NCBI GenBank assembly: GCA_024640305.1
Contig: JAHEFG010000007.1
Coordinates: 18,999 to 82,998, forward strand
Direction: 5' to 3'
Length of the DNA stretch: 64,000 bases
Origin: Gammaproteobacteria bacterium
GTDB lineage: Bacteria > Pseudomonadota > Gammaproteobacteria > Steroidobacterales > Woeseiaceae
In this document: positions 54,137 through 63,711 of the stretch, piece after piece
How the letters are laid out: every line of letters starts with the position of its first letter
Position numbering within the stretch: position 1 is the stretch's first letter
Translations under genes and position numbers: made by a program
Notes under the pieces: model-generated
What the model saw: the letters and a program-made list of their open reading frames with translations, nothing else
What the model was told of the DNA's origin: nothing
Databases searched by the model: none

Positions 54137-55528
54137 ATGTTGAGCAGCCAGGCCGACGGCGTGGAAAAACGCGTTTCCCTTCATGGCCATTGGTCATCCC
54201 GGCTGGCATTTGTGCTTGCTGTAACCGGCTCGGCTGTTGGTTTGGGCAATATCTGGAAGTTTCCATACGTGGTTGGCCAAAATGGCGGCGGTGCATTTGT
54301 GCTCGTTTATTTGGCTTGTGTCGCGCTGATTGGCCTGCCAGTAATGGTGTCGGAAGTCCTGATGGGGCGCCGTGGGAGGCGCAACCCGATCGCTACGATG
54401 GCGCTTCTCGGTGCAGAGGAAGGTACATCGCGAAATTGGCGCTGGGTCGGCGGCATGGGAGTGCTGGCTGGCATCCTGATCTTGTCGTTTTACAGCGTAA
54501 TCGGCGGATGGACGCTGTCCTACGTGTTGAAGAGCGCCAGTGGCATGTTCTCCAATGCTACAGCGCCTGAGGTAACCGCAATAAGGGACGGTTTCACCGG
54601 AAGCTGGAAAACAGTCGTTTCATTTCACACGGTATTCATGGCGTTGACGATTTTTGTCGTCGCACGAGGTGTTGAACGGGGGCTCGAACAGGCAGTACGT
54701 TTCATGGTGCCGGCATTGTTGGGTCTCATGATAGTACTGTTGGGCTACTCAATATCATCAGGATATTTTGGTGCAGGCCTGTCGTTCATGTTTTCCGCCG
54801 ACTTTGACAAGCTGACCTGGGACAGCGTGCTTGCCGCGATGGGTCAGGCGTTCTTCACTTTGAGTATCGGAATGGGTGCAGTCATGGCCTACGGAGCCTA
54901 TCTGCCGAAAGAGACCTCAATCTTCGGTGCATCCGTTACCGTCGCTATTGCAGATACGATGATCGCGATTCTTGCCGGACTCGTGATTTTTCCTTTGGTT
55001 TTCGCCAACGGACTCGATCCGGCTGATGGCCCAGGGCTCGTTTTCATTACCCTGCCGTTAGCGTTTGGTCAGATGCAGGGCGGGGTCTTCTTCGCGACGG
55101 TATTCTTCGTCTTGTTATCGTTCGCTGCCTGGACGTCGGCAATCAGTTTGATGGAGCCAGCTGTTGCCTGGGTGGTTGAAAAATTTAATCACACTCGAGC
55201 CCAGGCGGCCGTGATGATCGGGTTGATAATCTGGGCCGCAGGGTTCGGTACCGCCTTATCGTTCAATGTCCTTTCTGATTTCAAGTTCTTGCGCGGAACT
55301 ATCTTCGACAACCTCGATTATCTGACAATCAATATCATGTTGCCGCTTGGCGGCGTGCTGATTGTTGTATTTGCCGGTTGGGTGATGTGCCGAAACTCGA
55401 CCTCAAATGAGCTCGGAAGCTCCGGTACTCTTTACCGGCTATGGCGCCTGCTGTCGCGATTTGTCGCACCCATTGGGATTCTGTTTGTATTTCTCAAGGC
55501 CGTTGGTTTATTGCCGGATCTTTCCTGA
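54137..55528 (+). CDS. Sodium-dependent neurotransmitter-type symporter (NSS family)
   Basis: A 463-residue membrane protein of the LeuT fold. The first helix has GSAVGLGNIWKFPYVVGQNG, the sodium- and substrate-binding signature, and eleven or twelve helices follow. The substrate, probably an amino acid, cannot be deduced. It is divergent from smpB. A 30-bp gap separates it from ratA. Confidence 0.88.
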   Translation: MLSSQADGVEKRVSLHGHWSSRLAFVLAVTGSAVGLGNIWKFPYVVGQNGGGAFVLVYLACVALIGLPVMVSEVLMGRRGRRNPIATMALLGAEEGTSRNWRWVGGMGVLAGILILSFYSVIGGWTLSYVLKSASGMFSNATAPEVTAIRDGFTGSWKTVVSFHTVFMALTIFVVARGVERGLEQAVRFMVPALLGLMIVLLGYSISSGYFGAGLSFMFSADFDKLTWDSVLAAMGQAFFTLSIGMGAVMAYGAYLPKETSIFGASVTVAIADTMIAILAGLVIFPLVFANGLDPADGPGLVFITLPLAFGQMQGGVFFATVFFVLLSFAAWTSAISLMEPAVAWVVEKFNHTRAQAAVMIGLIIWAAGFGTALSFNVLSDFKFLRGTIFDNLDYLTINIMLPLGGVLIVVFAGWVMCRNSTSNELGSSGTLYRLWRLLSRFVAPIGILFVFLKAVGLLPDLS

Positions 55529-55558
55529 TCCATAGACGAGCGTTATTCAATATCCGAT

Positions 55559-56008
55559 ATGCGTAGGGTCAATCGAAGCGCTTTGGTGCCGTACTCGGCG
55601 GAGCAAATGTTCGCGCTCGTCGAGGATGTGGAGGCATATCCATCATTTTTGCCCTGGTGTAATGACGTTGAGGTGCATTCTCGTGACGGTGATGTTGTGG
55701 AAGTGACGCTCGAGCTGCACAAGGGCAGTCTCAGCAAGAAATTCCGCACTCGAAATACCTTGCATCGCTGCGAAGCGATGGATCTTTCGCTCATCGGTGG
55801 GCCATTCAAACAATTGTCCGGCGGCTGGAGGTTTCAGCAGCTTGGAGAAGAAGGCAGCAAAGTAGCACTGGAGCTTGAGTTTGAGTTCGATAGTCGCATG
55901 CTGGATATGGTGATCGGCGCGTATTTCGAGGATATCTGCAACAAGCTTGTTGACGCATTCACTCGGCGAGCAGCCGTGATTTATGGTCGCGGGGATGCCA
56001 ATGCCTGA
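55559..56008 (+). CDS. ratA: START-domain protein RatA (COQ10-like)
   Basis: A 149-residue protein with the SRPBCC/START fold typical of RatA/COQ10: VPYSAEQMFALVEDVEAYP, FLPWCNDVEV and FEDICNKLVDAFTRRA. E. coli RatA was described as a toxin blocking 70S assembly; the COQ10 family binds ubiquinone. The conserved partner ratB overlaps its 3' end, and bamE converges. Confidence 0.88.
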   Translation: MRRVNRSALVPYSAEQMFALVEDVEAYPSFLPWCNDVEVHSRDGDVVEVTLELHKGSLSKKFRTRNTLHRCEAMDLSLIGGPFKQLSGGWRFQQLGEEGSKVALELEFEFDSRMLDMVIGAYFEDICNKLVDAFTRRAAVIYGRGDANA

Positions 56009-56321
56009 CCCGATTGCTGTGGAGGTGGTATTCGGTCGACCTGAATCACAAACGCTCGTGGCCTTGTCGTTACAGCAGGGCGCGACTGTTGCTTCTGCAA
56101 TAGCGGGCTCCGGCCTGGCTGCGAAATACCCAGAGGAGACTTTTGCCGATTTGGCGGTTGGCATCTGGGGTCGCGTTGCCGCAAGAGACTGCATCCTGAA
56201 AGATGGCGATCGTGTTGAGATATATCGCCCGTTGCAACTTGAGCCCAGAGAAGCGCGACGCCGTCTGGCTCAAATGGGTCTGACGATGCGTGAGACAAAG
56301 CCTGTAAGGCGCGATACTTAG
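56001..56321 (+). CDS. ratB: RnfH/RatB-family protein
   Basis: A 106-residue ubiquitin-like protein with IAVEVVFGRPESQTLVAL and DRVEIYRPLQLEPREARRRL, the RnfH/RatB signature. Of three nearby ATGs, I chose 56001, which has GGGG 6 bases upstream; 55995 touches that site. It overlaps ratA by 8 bp and shares 4 bp (TTAG) of stop codons with bamE. Confidence 0.88.
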   Translation: MPDPIAVEVVFGRPESQTLVALSLQQGATVASAIAGSGLAAKYPEETFADLAVGIWGRVAARDCILKDGDRVEIYRPLQLEPREARRRLAQMGLTMRETKPVRRDT

Positions 56322-56665
56322 AGGTCTGGGGCTAGTTCCTGGTCTTTGCGAATTTCGCTGACGAGGTCATTCTCGAATTCCACGGAAACCCAGCGCTTAA
56401 AGGTCGCGTCTTCGCGGCCGATCTTGAGATAGTAAATGTATTCCCAGCGCGATTTGTGGAACGGGTCGTCGATCATGGGAGTGCCCAGCAGAAATCGTAC
56501 CTGGTTGCGCGTCATTCCGACCTCAACCTGGTCGAGGTCCTCCTGCTTAACCAGGTTGCCCTGCGCAATATTGGATCTGTAAACGCAGCCGCTGGTAAGC
56601 GCCATCGTTGAAAAAATTAGTGCCAGAATTATTACATTTCGCATAGTGTGTTTGCTTTCGAACAT
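56318..56665 (-). CDS. bamE: Outer-membrane assembly lipoprotein BamE
   Basis: A 115-residue lipoprotein (lipobox LTSGC) with VEVGMTRNQVRFLLGTPMID and DPFHKSRWEYIYYL, the BamE/SmpA core. It supports beta-barrel insertion with BamABCD. Start ATG 56665 has GGA 6 bases before it; ATG 56644 (MRNVIILAL) would give a shorter, more usual signal sequence. It is divergent from fur, the common neighbourhood. Confidence 0.92.
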   Translation of the reverse strand: MFESKHTMRNVIILALIFSTMALTSGCVYRSNIAQGNLVKQEDLDQVEVGMTRNQVRFLLGTPMIDDPFHKSRWEYIYYLKIGREDATFKRWVSVEFENDLVSEIRKDQELAPDL

Positions 56666-56808
56666 CGAATTCCGTGGGACTCTTGTATCCGCAAGTCGGG
56701 CATGGAGCTAGAGCCTAACTGCCAACTGCGTCATAATAGGCGGGAATCATACCTTCTTGCCCGACGGCGCAACAGCCGTAATCACATTCCCGCGAAGAGA
56801 CACAGTTC

Positions 56809-57231
56809 ATGGAGCAACGTAAGGAACTACGCAAAGCAGGTCTAAAGGTCACGCTGCCCCGGCTCAAGATCCTGGAAATCTTTGAAAAATCCAAGCTCCG
56901 GCATTTGAGCGCGGAAGACATGTACAAGGAATTGCTTGATTCCAGCGAGGATATCGGCCTGGCGACGGTGTACCGGGTGTTGACACAATTCGAGGCGGCC
57001 GGGCTCGTGACGCGGCACAATTTTGAAGGTGGTCATTCGGTGTTTGAGCTGGATGACGGCGAGCACCACGATCATATGGTCTGTGTCGAGTCGGGCGAGG
57101 TCATTGAATTTTTCAGTGAAGAGATTGAGGTTCTGCAGCGCGCTATGGCGAAGGAGCACGGCTTTGAGCTGCTCGATCACAATCTGGTCCTGTACGTGCG
57201 CCCCCTGCCAGAATCAGCGGACGACGACTAG
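56809..57231 (+). CDS. fur: Ferric uptake regulator
   Basis: A 140-residue iron-responsive repressor. It has a winged helix with GLATVYRVLTQFEAAGLV and the metal-binding segment GEHHDHMVCVESGEVIEFFS. The first cysteine of the structural CxxC pair is kept (C92) while the second is Ser95, as in some other gammaproteobacterial Fur proteins. No clear Fur box is visible in the 143-bp gap to bamE. Confidence 0.95.
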   Translation: MEQRKELRKAGLKVTLPRLKILEIFEKSKLRHLSAEDMYKELLDSSEDIGLATVYRVLTQFEAAGLVTRHNFEGGHSVFELDDGEHHDHMVCVESGEVIEFFSEEIEVLQRAMAKEHGFELLDHNLVLYVRPLPESADDD

Positions 57232-57232
57232 C

Positions 57233-58915
57233 CTAGGCGCGTTTTTGCGCTGCTCCGGATAACATTTCGGCAGCGTGGTCGATGGTTTTCTGGGTAATAT
57301 CAACGCCGCCCAGCATTCGCGCCAGCTCCTGTATGCGCTCTTCTTTGTTGAGAACCTGAACGCGCGTTCGGGTTGCCTTGCCGTCACTGACCTTACTGAT
57401 GCGAAAATGTTGATCAGCGAGACTGGCCACTTGCGGCAGGTGAGTGACACACAGGACTTGCCTGTTGGCACCCAGTTCGCGCAGACGATGGCCAACCATT
57501 TCGGCCACGCGACCTCCGACGCCGCTATCAACTTCGTCAAAGACCATGGTCGGAATAGCGCTGCCATCGCTGGCAATAACCTGGATTGCAAGGCTCATTC
57601 GCGACAACTCGCCACCGGATGCCACCCGCGACAAGGGCATTGGTTCCTGGCCTGGATTGGCGCTGATCAGGAAGTCGATTTCGTCGATACCCCATGGCTT
57701 GACGTCACCCTCTGCCAGCGCTGACAGCCGCACCTCGAAAACGCCGCCGGGCATGCCCAGCCCTGACATGGCTCCGGTGACAGCTGTCGAGAAGCTGGTT
57801 GCAGCGGATTTTCTGCCCGCGGACAGCGATTTGGCAAGCTTGGCGTACGCCGCCTTCGCTCTGGTGACTTGTGCTTCAAGCTCTTTGCCACGTTCTTCTG
57901 CATGGCTGAGCTCGTCGTGTTCGTCGCGCAGCCTGCTGCACAGTTCCTGTAATTCGTCCGCTGTCGTTCGATGTTTACGCGCAACGGACTGAAGCGCATC
58001 CAGCCTATCCTCCACCCAATCCCGGCGCGACGGATCCATATCGATCGAGTCGCTATAGCGTTGCAGTGCGTCGCTGGCTTCGGCCACCTGGATGCTCGCG
58101 CTCTCGATCAATTCGAGAACAGGGGAAAGTGCCTCGTCAAATTCGACCAGTGCGCCGATTGAGCGGCTCGTTTCCGCCAGGAAACTGTTGGCATTGGCCG
58201 TGTCGTCTTCCGACAGCTTGCCAAGTGCGGTAGCTATGCCGTCTGCCAAAGCGCCGCTGTTTCTAAGCTTTTGCCGCTCGGCAAGCAATTCGGCAGCTTC
58301 GTTCGGCTTGACATCAAGCGCGTCCAGTTCCTGCAATTGAAACTCGAGCAGATCCAGACGTGACGCGCGATCTGCATTGGCTGTCAGTAATGTATCAAGC
58401 CTGCCTTGCAGAGACCGCCACTGCTCAAAAGCTGCTTCGGTAGCGCGGCGCTTGTCCAGCAAATCGCCAAAAAAATCGAGTAAGTCTCTTTGCACTGGAC
58501 GCCGGCCCAATGACTGGTGGAAATGTTGGCCGTGGATGTCCAGGAGCAGCTCACCAACAGATTTGAGTTGTTGCATCGTGACCGCATTGCCATTGATAAA
58601 CGCCCGGGAACGCCCGTCCGCATTAATGACCCTTCGCAGCAGGCACTCACCGTCCTGATCGAGTGCTTGGGCATCCAGCCACGCACGAACCTCGGGCAGG
58701 ACAGATATATCAAATTCAGCGCTGAATTCGGCGCGTGCAGCACCGCTGCGAACCAGTTGGCTGCTGCCTCGTTCGCCAAGCACGAGTGAGACCGCATCCA
58801 CGAGGATGGATTTGCCGGCACCGGTCTCACCGGTGAGCACCGTCATACCTGGCTCGAGCTCGACGTTGATCTGATCGACGATCGCGAAATCACGCACTTG
58901 TAAGCTGGTTAACAC
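57233..58915 (-). CDS. recN: DNA repair protein RecN
   Basis: A 560-residue SMC-like ATPase. Walker A GETGAGKSIL lies near the N-terminus, coiled coils span about 160-365, and the C-terminal head has SRVASGGELSRMSLA (signature) and PTMVFDEVDSGVGG (Walker B). It acts at double-strand breaks. It is transcribed after nadK, with 3 bp between the nadK stop and its ATG. Confidence 0.95.
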   Translation of the reverse strand: MLTSLQVRDFAIVDQINVELEPGMTVLTGETGAGKSILVDAVSLVLGERGSSQLVRSGAARAEFSAEFDISVLPEVRAWLDAQALDQDGECLLRRVINADGRSRAFINGNAVTMQQLKSVGELLLDIHGQHFHQSLGRRPVQRDLLDFFGDLLDKRRATEAAFEQWRSLQGRLDTLLTANADRASRLDLLEFQLQELDALDVKPNEAAELLAERQKLRNSGALADGIATALGKLSEDDTANANSFLAETSRSIGALVEFDEALSPVLELIESASIQVAEASDALQRYSDSIDMDPSRRDWVEDRLDALQSVARKHRTTADELQELCSRLRDEHDELSHAEERGKELEAQVTRAKAAYAKLAKSLSAGRKSAATSFSTAVTGAMSGLGMPGGVFEVRLSALAEGDVKPWGIDEIDFLISANPGQEPMPLSRVASGGELSRMSLAIQVIASDGSAIPTMVFDEVDSGVGGRVAEMVGHRLRELGANRQVLCVTHLPQVASLADQHFRISKVSDGKATRTRVQVLNKEERIQELARMLGGVDITQKTIDHAAEMLSGAAQKRA

Positions 58916-58918
58916 TGC

Positions 58919-59812
58919 CTATCGAGCCGTCGTGTTTCGTCTGCGATTGTCGCGGCCCCAGAGCAGCTTGGATCGCAAGATGCCGTAGAAGTCGTATCCC
59001 GGGGGGTGGATCAAACGGATTCGTTTTTCGGCCGCGTTAATTGTCAGTTTGCCGTCTGCGTGAATAGGCCCGAGCGAATGTCCGTCGACCGCTATGTCAG
59101 CCTGCGTATCCTCGCGCTCAAGCAGTCGTATCTCGATTTCCTGTCCGGCGGCTATAACAATGGGCCTGTCGGCCAGAGTGTGCGGACAAATGGGTACTAT
59201 AACCACGGCATCGAGCTGCGGTTCGATGATAGGCCCGCCACAACTGAGTGCGTAGGCCGTCGAGCCCGTGGGGGTTGCGACAATCAGACCGTCACCCGAA
59301 TGAGTGTTGACGAACTGGCCCGCAACACTTGCTTCGATGTCTACCATGCGGCCAGTCCCGTGTCTCTGCAGAACCACGTCATTAAATGCTGTAGCGGAGA
59401 TGGTTGTGCCATCTGCCAGCTTGAGTTTTGCATCGAGGAGGAGGCGCGCCTCAGTCGTGTATTCACCGCCCAGGACGTGATCGACGCTGGCGATCATGTC
59501 GCCCGGTGTCACGTCGGCAAGAAAACCGAGCCTGCCATGGTTGATGCCAAACAAGGGAACACCGCTCTCGCGAACAAGGCCGCCTGCGTAGAGCATTGTA
59601 CCGTCGCCGCCAATGGCGATCACGAGATCCGCACTGTCGGCGAGCTGCTCTGTGCTGACTCGCTCGACCGGCAGATCGAGGGTCATTTCCTCAGCGGCCA
59701 GCACCACAATACCAGCTTTTGTTAAATGCTCGATTAACAGTGTCATCGGCTCTGCGACGCGGGAATCGTCGTGCCGACCGACTATGGCCACTTTCTGAAA
59801 CTCAACGTTCAT
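58919..59812 (-). CDS. nadK: NAD kinase
   Basis: A 297-residue enzyme phosphorylating NAD to NADP. The motif GGDGTML starts at 68, followed by FNDVVLQRHG and the glycine-rich TPTGSTAYALSCGGPI. It precedes recN in the same unit and is divergent from hrcA. Confidence 0.95.
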   Translation of the reverse strand: MNVEFQKVAIVGRHDDSRVAEPMTLLIEHLTKAGIVVLAAEEMTLDLPVERVSTEQLADSADLVIAIGGDGTMLYAGGLVRESGVPLFGINHGRLGFLADVTPGDMIASVDHVLGGEYTTEARLLLDAKLKLADGTTISATAFNDVVLQRHGTGRMVDIEASVAGQFVNTHSGDGLIVATPTGSTAYALSCGGPIIEPQLDAVVIVPICPHTLADRPIVIAAGQEIEIRLLEREDTQADIAVDGHSLGPIHADGKLTINAAEKRIRLIHPPGYDFYGILRSKLLWGRDNRRRNTTAR

Positions 59813-59917
59813 TTGTTCGTCCGAGAACCCTCTTGACCCACCGCCAAGCCATTGCTAGCGTGTCGAAAGATACCCTAACACAGCGAGTAGTTTGCGAAAT
59901 TTTCGTATTTCTTGCGA

Positions 59918-60970
59918 ATGTCTTCAGAAGCAATCACGACTCCACCTACTGATCGCGCCCAACACTTGTTGCGCGTCCTGATCCAGCGTTATATCCGTGA
60001 CGGTCAGCCGGTCGGTTCGCGCACGCTGTCAAAAGATTCCGGTCTGGATCTGAGTCCGGCGACTATTCGCAATGTCATGTCCGATCTCGAAGATATGGGC
60101 ATGGTGTCAGCTCCGCATACTTCAGCAGGACGCGTTCCTACACCGAAAGGCTACCGCCTGTTTGTCGATACCCTGGTTCGTTATCGACCACCCAAGGACG
60201 ATGATATCGATATGTTGCGTTCGCAGATTCGCCGCAAGGTCGACGATGCGGGTGCCCTGGTCGTCTCGGTGTCGAATATGTTGTCACAATTCACAAGCCT
60301 GGCCGGCGTCGTGACTGTGCCACGCGGGCAGCACGCGGCATTGCGGCAGATTGAGTTTCTGCCACTTTCGGAGAATAGAATTCTTGCCATTCTTGTGATC
60401 AACGATCGCGAGGTTCAAAACCGGATTTTGCACACCGATCGCAATTATTCCGCCTCAGAGCTGCAACAGGCAGCGAATTTCATTAACCAGCACTATGCCG
60501 GGGTCGAGATGCCGCAGGTCAGGGAGCAGTTGCTGACTGAGCTGGAGTCCACCAGGGAGTCAATGAACAAAGCAATGCACGACATTATTTCGGTCGCGCA
60601 TTCCGCGATGGGAGGGTCAGACCAGCCGGATGGCGAATATGTTCTGGCTGGAGAAACGAACCTGATGGGATTTGCAGAGCTATCGGATGTCGATACCCTG
60701 CGGCGGCTTTTCGAGGCCTTCTCGCGCAAGCAACAAATCCTGGATCTGCTCGACAGGAGTATTAATGCAGATGGTGTGCAGGTTTTCATTGGCGAGGAGT
60801 CGGGGTACCGAATCCTGGATGACTGTAGCGTCGTTACGGCGCCTTACAAGCTGGATGACGATACGATCGGTGTCCTTGGGGTCATCGGGCCCACGCGAAT
60901 GGCCTACGATCGCGTAGTGCCCATTGTGGACATAACGGCGCGTTTGCTCAGGTCTGCGCTTAGTTCCTAG
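59918..60970 (+). CDS. hrcA: Heat-inducible transcription repressor HrcA
   Basis: A 350-residue repressor: a winged-helix N-terminus (QPVGSRTLSKDSGLDLSPAT), the family helix NVMSDLEDMGMVSAPHTSAG, a GAF-like domain, and SVVTAPYKLDDDTIGVLGVI near the end. ATG 59918 is preferred over TTG 59912. Its usual CIRCE operator is not visible in the window upstream of grpE or dnaK. It heads the hrcA-grpE-dnaK-dnaJ row. Confidence 0.93.
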   Translation: MSSEAITTPPTDRAQHLLRVLIQRYIRDGQPVGSRTLSKDSGLDLSPATIRNVMSDLEDMGMVSAPHTSAGRVPTPKGYRLFVDTLVRYRPPKDDDIDMLRSQIRRKVDDAGALVVSVSNMLSQFTSLAGVVTVPRGQHAALRQIEFLPLSENRILAILVINDREVQNRILHTDRNYSASELQQAANFINQHYAGVEMPQVREQLLTELESTRESMNKAMHDIISVAHSAMGGSDQPDGEYVLAGETNLMGFAELSDVDTLRRLFEAFSRKQQILDLLDRSINADGVQVFIGEESGYRILDDCSVVTAPYKLDDDTIGVLGVIGPTRMAYDRVVPIVDITARLLRSALSS

Positions 60971-60998
60971 CCCCGGCAACGGTTTTTCTGTCATAGCT

Positions 60999-61026
60999 CT
61001 TGATATTTGTGGCCGTGTCCCCACAC
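60999..61026 (+). promoter_or_regulatory. Sigma-32 (heat-shock) type promoter of grpE
   Basis: CTTGATA and CCCCACAC are separated by 13 bp (61006-61018), close to the heat-shock consensus CTTGAAA-N13-CCCCAT. It lies 41 bp before the grpE ATG. Confidence 0.55.
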
Positions 61027-61066
61027 TTCACAGTTCATTTGAATAGGCCAACGCAATGGGGAACCG

Positions 61067-61636
61067 ATGCCAATGAATGGACAACCCGATAGTCCCGAAG
61101 TCGAATCCGAGGATGTAAATCCCGAGCTTGAAGCAGACGCTGACACTGATACGCCGAAAGAGGTGGATGTCGATGCTGCGTTAGCCGAATTGCAGGCGAA
61201 AGCCGACGAGAACTGGGACCTTTACTTGCGCTCGGCCGCTGAAGTCGAAAATGTCCGTAAGCGTGGTGTTCGTGATGTCGAGCATGCGCGCAAATATGCG
61301 CTCGAGAGCTTTAGTAAAGAACTGCTCGACGTCAGGGATAGTCTTGAGTTGGGATTAGGCGCCGCGGATGCCGCCGATGTTGAGAGCATCGTAGCTGGCA
61401 GCCAGGCAACACTGAAGTTACTGACCACAACTTTTGAACGTTTCGGCTTGGTCGAGTTGGACCCTGAGGGCGAGCCTTTCGATCCGGAATTTCACGAAGC
61501 CATGACCATGCAGCCGTCGGCCGATGCCGAGCCTGGTTCGGTTTTGACTGTGATTCAGAAGGGTTACACGCTCAATGGGCGTCTCCTGCGTCCGGCGCGG
61601 GTCATCGTTGCGGCAGAACCGGTCGATCCTGAATAG
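61067..61636 (+). CDS. grpE: Nucleotide exchange factor GrpE
   Basis: A 189-residue DnaK exchange factor. An acidic N-terminus is followed by the dimer helix (LYLRSAAEVENVRKRGVRDV) and the beta domain GYTLNGRLLRPARVIVA. GGGG lies 5 bases before ATG 61067; ATG 61073 is an alternative. Confidence 0.95.
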   Translation: MPMNGQPDSPEVESEDVNPELEADADTDTPKEVDVDAALAELQAKADENWDLYLRSAAEVENVRKRGVRDVEHARKYALESFSKELLDVRDSLELGLGAADAADVESIVAGSQATLKLLTTTFERFGLVELDPEGEPFDPEFHEAMTMQPSADAEPGSVLTVIQKGYTLNGRLLRPARVIVAAEPVDPE

Positions 61637-61657
61637 CTGAAAAAGGGCTCGGATTGG

Positions 61658-61686
61658 CTTGAAACAGCCTCGCTCGGCCCCACCTC
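61658..61686 (+). promoter_or_regulatory. Sigma-32 (heat-shock) type promoter of dnaK
   Basis: CTTGAAA (61658-61664), a 13-bp spacer and CCCCACCT (from 61678): a near-perfect heat-shock promoter, 46 bp before the dnaK ATG and 22 bp after the grpE stop. Confidence 0.7.
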
Positions 61687-61731
61687 ACAGCCAGATTTGC
61701 AGTATTTGTTAAAGAATTCGGAGTAAGAAAC

Positions 61732-63651
61732 ATGGGAAAAGTGATTGGTATTGACCTCGGTACCACCAACTCCTGCGTAGCAGTGATGGAAGGTGATACA
61801 CCCAAGGTTATAGAAAACAGCGAGGGTGATCGCACGACGCCGTCGATTGTCGCGTTCAGTAAAGACGACCAGGTGCTCGTCGGCCAGTCGGCCAAGCGGC
61901 AGGCTGTGACGAACCCGACCAACACCTTGTTTGCTGTCAAACGACTCATTGGTCGGCGTTTTAAAGATGATGTTGTGCAGCGCGATATCGATATGGTGTC
62001 GTACAAGATTGTCGAGGCGGATAACGGTGATGCCTGGGTTGAAGCCAACGGCAAGAAAATGGCTCCGCCGGAGATCTCCGCGCGCGTGTTGATGAAGATG
62101 AAGAAGACTGCTGAGGATTATCTCGGCGAAAGCGTTACTGAGGCCGTTGTTACGGTTCCGGCTTACTTCAACGACTCGCAACGCCAGGCTACCAAGGACG
62201 CCGGCAAGATTGCGGGTCTCGATGTCAAACGCATTATAAATGAGCCCACAGCTGCGGCGTTGGCTTATGGTATGGACAAGAAGCGCGGTGACGCGAAGAT
62301 TGCGGTCTTCGATCTTGGTGGTGGCACGTTTGATGTTTCAATCATTGAAATTGCAGAAGTGGACGGCGAACATCAGTTTGAAGTGCTGGCGACCAACGGC
62401 GATACGTTCCTCGGTGGTGAGGACTTCGACATGCGCGTTATCCAGTATCTGACTTCCGAGTTCGAGCGCGAGAGCGGTATCGATGTCACGAAGGATCCGC
62501 TGGCGATGCAGCGCGTCAAAGAGGCTTCGGAAAAAGCGAAGATCGAGCTATCGTCTCAGCAGCAGACTGAGGTCAACTTGCCGTACATCACGGCTGATGC
62601 GAGCGGGCCAAAGCACCTGACCATTAAACTCACGCGTGCCAAGCTCGAATCTCTCGTAGACGAACTCATCACGCGGACAATTGGGCCGTGCAAGGTCGCG
62701 CTTAAGGATGCCGGTCTCAAGGTCAACGAAATTGACGACGTTATTCTCGTCGGTGGCCAGACTCGTATGCCCAAGGTTCAGGAAGAAGTGCAGAATTTCT
62801 TCGGCAAGGAGCCGCGTAAGGATGTGAACCCGGATGAAGCTGTGGCGCTCGGCGCTGCGATTCAGGGCGGTGTGCTCTCTGGTGAAGTCAAAGATGTCTT
62901 GTTGCTGGATGTTACGCCGCTGTCTCTTGGTATCGAAACGCTTGGCGGTGTCATGACGAAGTTGATAGACAAGAACACCACCATTCCGGCAAATGCCGAA
63001 CAGGTGTTCTCGACGGCAGATGACAATCAAACGGCCGTGACTATTCACGTTCTGCAAGGCGAGCGCGAGCGATCGGTGGACAACAAGTCCCTGGGACGAT
63101 TTGATTTGGCGGATATTCCACCGGCGCCGCGAGGCATGCCCCAGATTGAGGTGACTTTCGATATAGACGCGAACGGTATTCTCAATGTGTCAGCTAAAGA
63201 CAAGGCGACGGGCAAGAGCCAGAATATCGTAATCAAGGCTTCGAGCGGTTTGTCGGATGACGAGATCGAAACTATGGTCTCGGACGCCGAAAGTCATGCA
63301 GAAGAGGATCGCAAGTTCCGCGAGCTCGTCGATGCGCGTAACCAGGCAGATGGCCTGATCCACGCATCAGAAAAGACGCTTAAAGAGCTCGGTGAAAAGG
63401 CAAGCAGCGAAGAACGGCTCAATATCGAAAATGCCATTTCGGATCTGAAGTCTGCTCTGGAGAAAGACGATTTAGAAGCGTTGCAGACGAAGACAGCGGC
63501 GTTGGCCGATGCGTCCGGGACTTTGGCGCAGAAACTGTACGCTGAACAAGCAGAGCAGGAGGCAGGTGATGAGTCTACGGAGTCTTCGGGTGAAGACGTT
63601 GTTGACGCAGAGTTTGAGGAAGTAGACGACGACAAGTCGAAGTCCAAGTAG
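61732..63651 (+). CDS. dnaK: Chaperone DnaK (Hsp70)
   Basis: A 639-residue Hsp70. The ATPase domain starts [16 protein letters not shown] and includes [13 protein letters not shown]; the linker [19 protein letters not shown] is intact; the C-terminus is acidic. GGAG lies 8 bases before the ATG. Expression is probably driven both from its own sigma-32-type promoter and by read-through from grpE. Confidence 0.97.
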   Translation: MGKVIGIDLGTTNSCVAVMEGDTPKVIENSEGDRTTPSIVAFSKDDQVLVGQSAKRQAVTNPTNTLFAVKRLIGRRFKDDVVQRDIDMVSYKIVEADNGDAWVEANGKKMAPPEISARVLMKMKKTAEDYLGESVTEAVVTVPAYFNDSQRQATKDAGKIAGLDVKRIINEPTAAALAYGMDKKRGDAKIAVFDLGGGTFDVSIIEIAEVDGEHQFEVLATNGDTFLGGEDFDMRVIQYLTSEFERESGIDVTKDPLAMQRVKEASEKAKIELSSQQQTEVNLPYITADASGPKHLTIKLTRAKLESLVDELITRTIGPCKVALKDAGLKVNEIDDVILVGGQTRMPKVQEEVQNFFGKEPRKDVNPDEAVALGAAIQGGVLSGEVKDVLLLDVTPLSLGIETLGGVMTKLIDKNTTIPANAEQVFSTADDNQTAVTIHVLQGERERSVDNKSLGRFDLADIPPAPRGMPQIEVTFDIDANGILNVSAKDKATGKSQNIVIKASSGLSDDEIETMVSDAESHAEEDRKFRELVDARNQADGLIHASEKTLKELGEKASSEERLNIENAISDLKSALEKDDLEALQTKTAALADASGTLAQKLYAEQAEQEAGDESTESSGEDVVDAEFEEVDDDKSKSK

Positions 63652-63677
63652 ACTGCGGCACTTTAAGAGCAACTTGA

Positions 63678-63697
63678 GGGCGCCGCTTGCGGCGCCC
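63678..63697 (+). terminator. Hairpin between dnaK and dnaJ
   Basis: An 8-bp GC-rich perfect stem (GGGCGCCG, loop CTTG, CGGCGCCC), followed by only a short T run. It is more likely a partial terminator or mRNA stability element that lowers dnaJ relative to dnaK than a full stop. Confidence 0.5.
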
Positions 63698-63711
63698 GGT
63701 CTTTAGAAGCC

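Noticed and set aside
56666-56808. Fur box between bamE and fur
   Set aside because: Only scattered partial matches to the palindrome; nothing close to the 19-bp consensus.
61564-62181. 205-codon minus-strand frame across grpE/dnaK
   Set aside because: Antisense to two conserved chaperone genes and lacks any family resemblance.
62548-63057. 169-codon minus-strand frame inside dnaK
   Set aside because: Shadow of dnaK; long antisense frames are common in GC-rich conserved genes.
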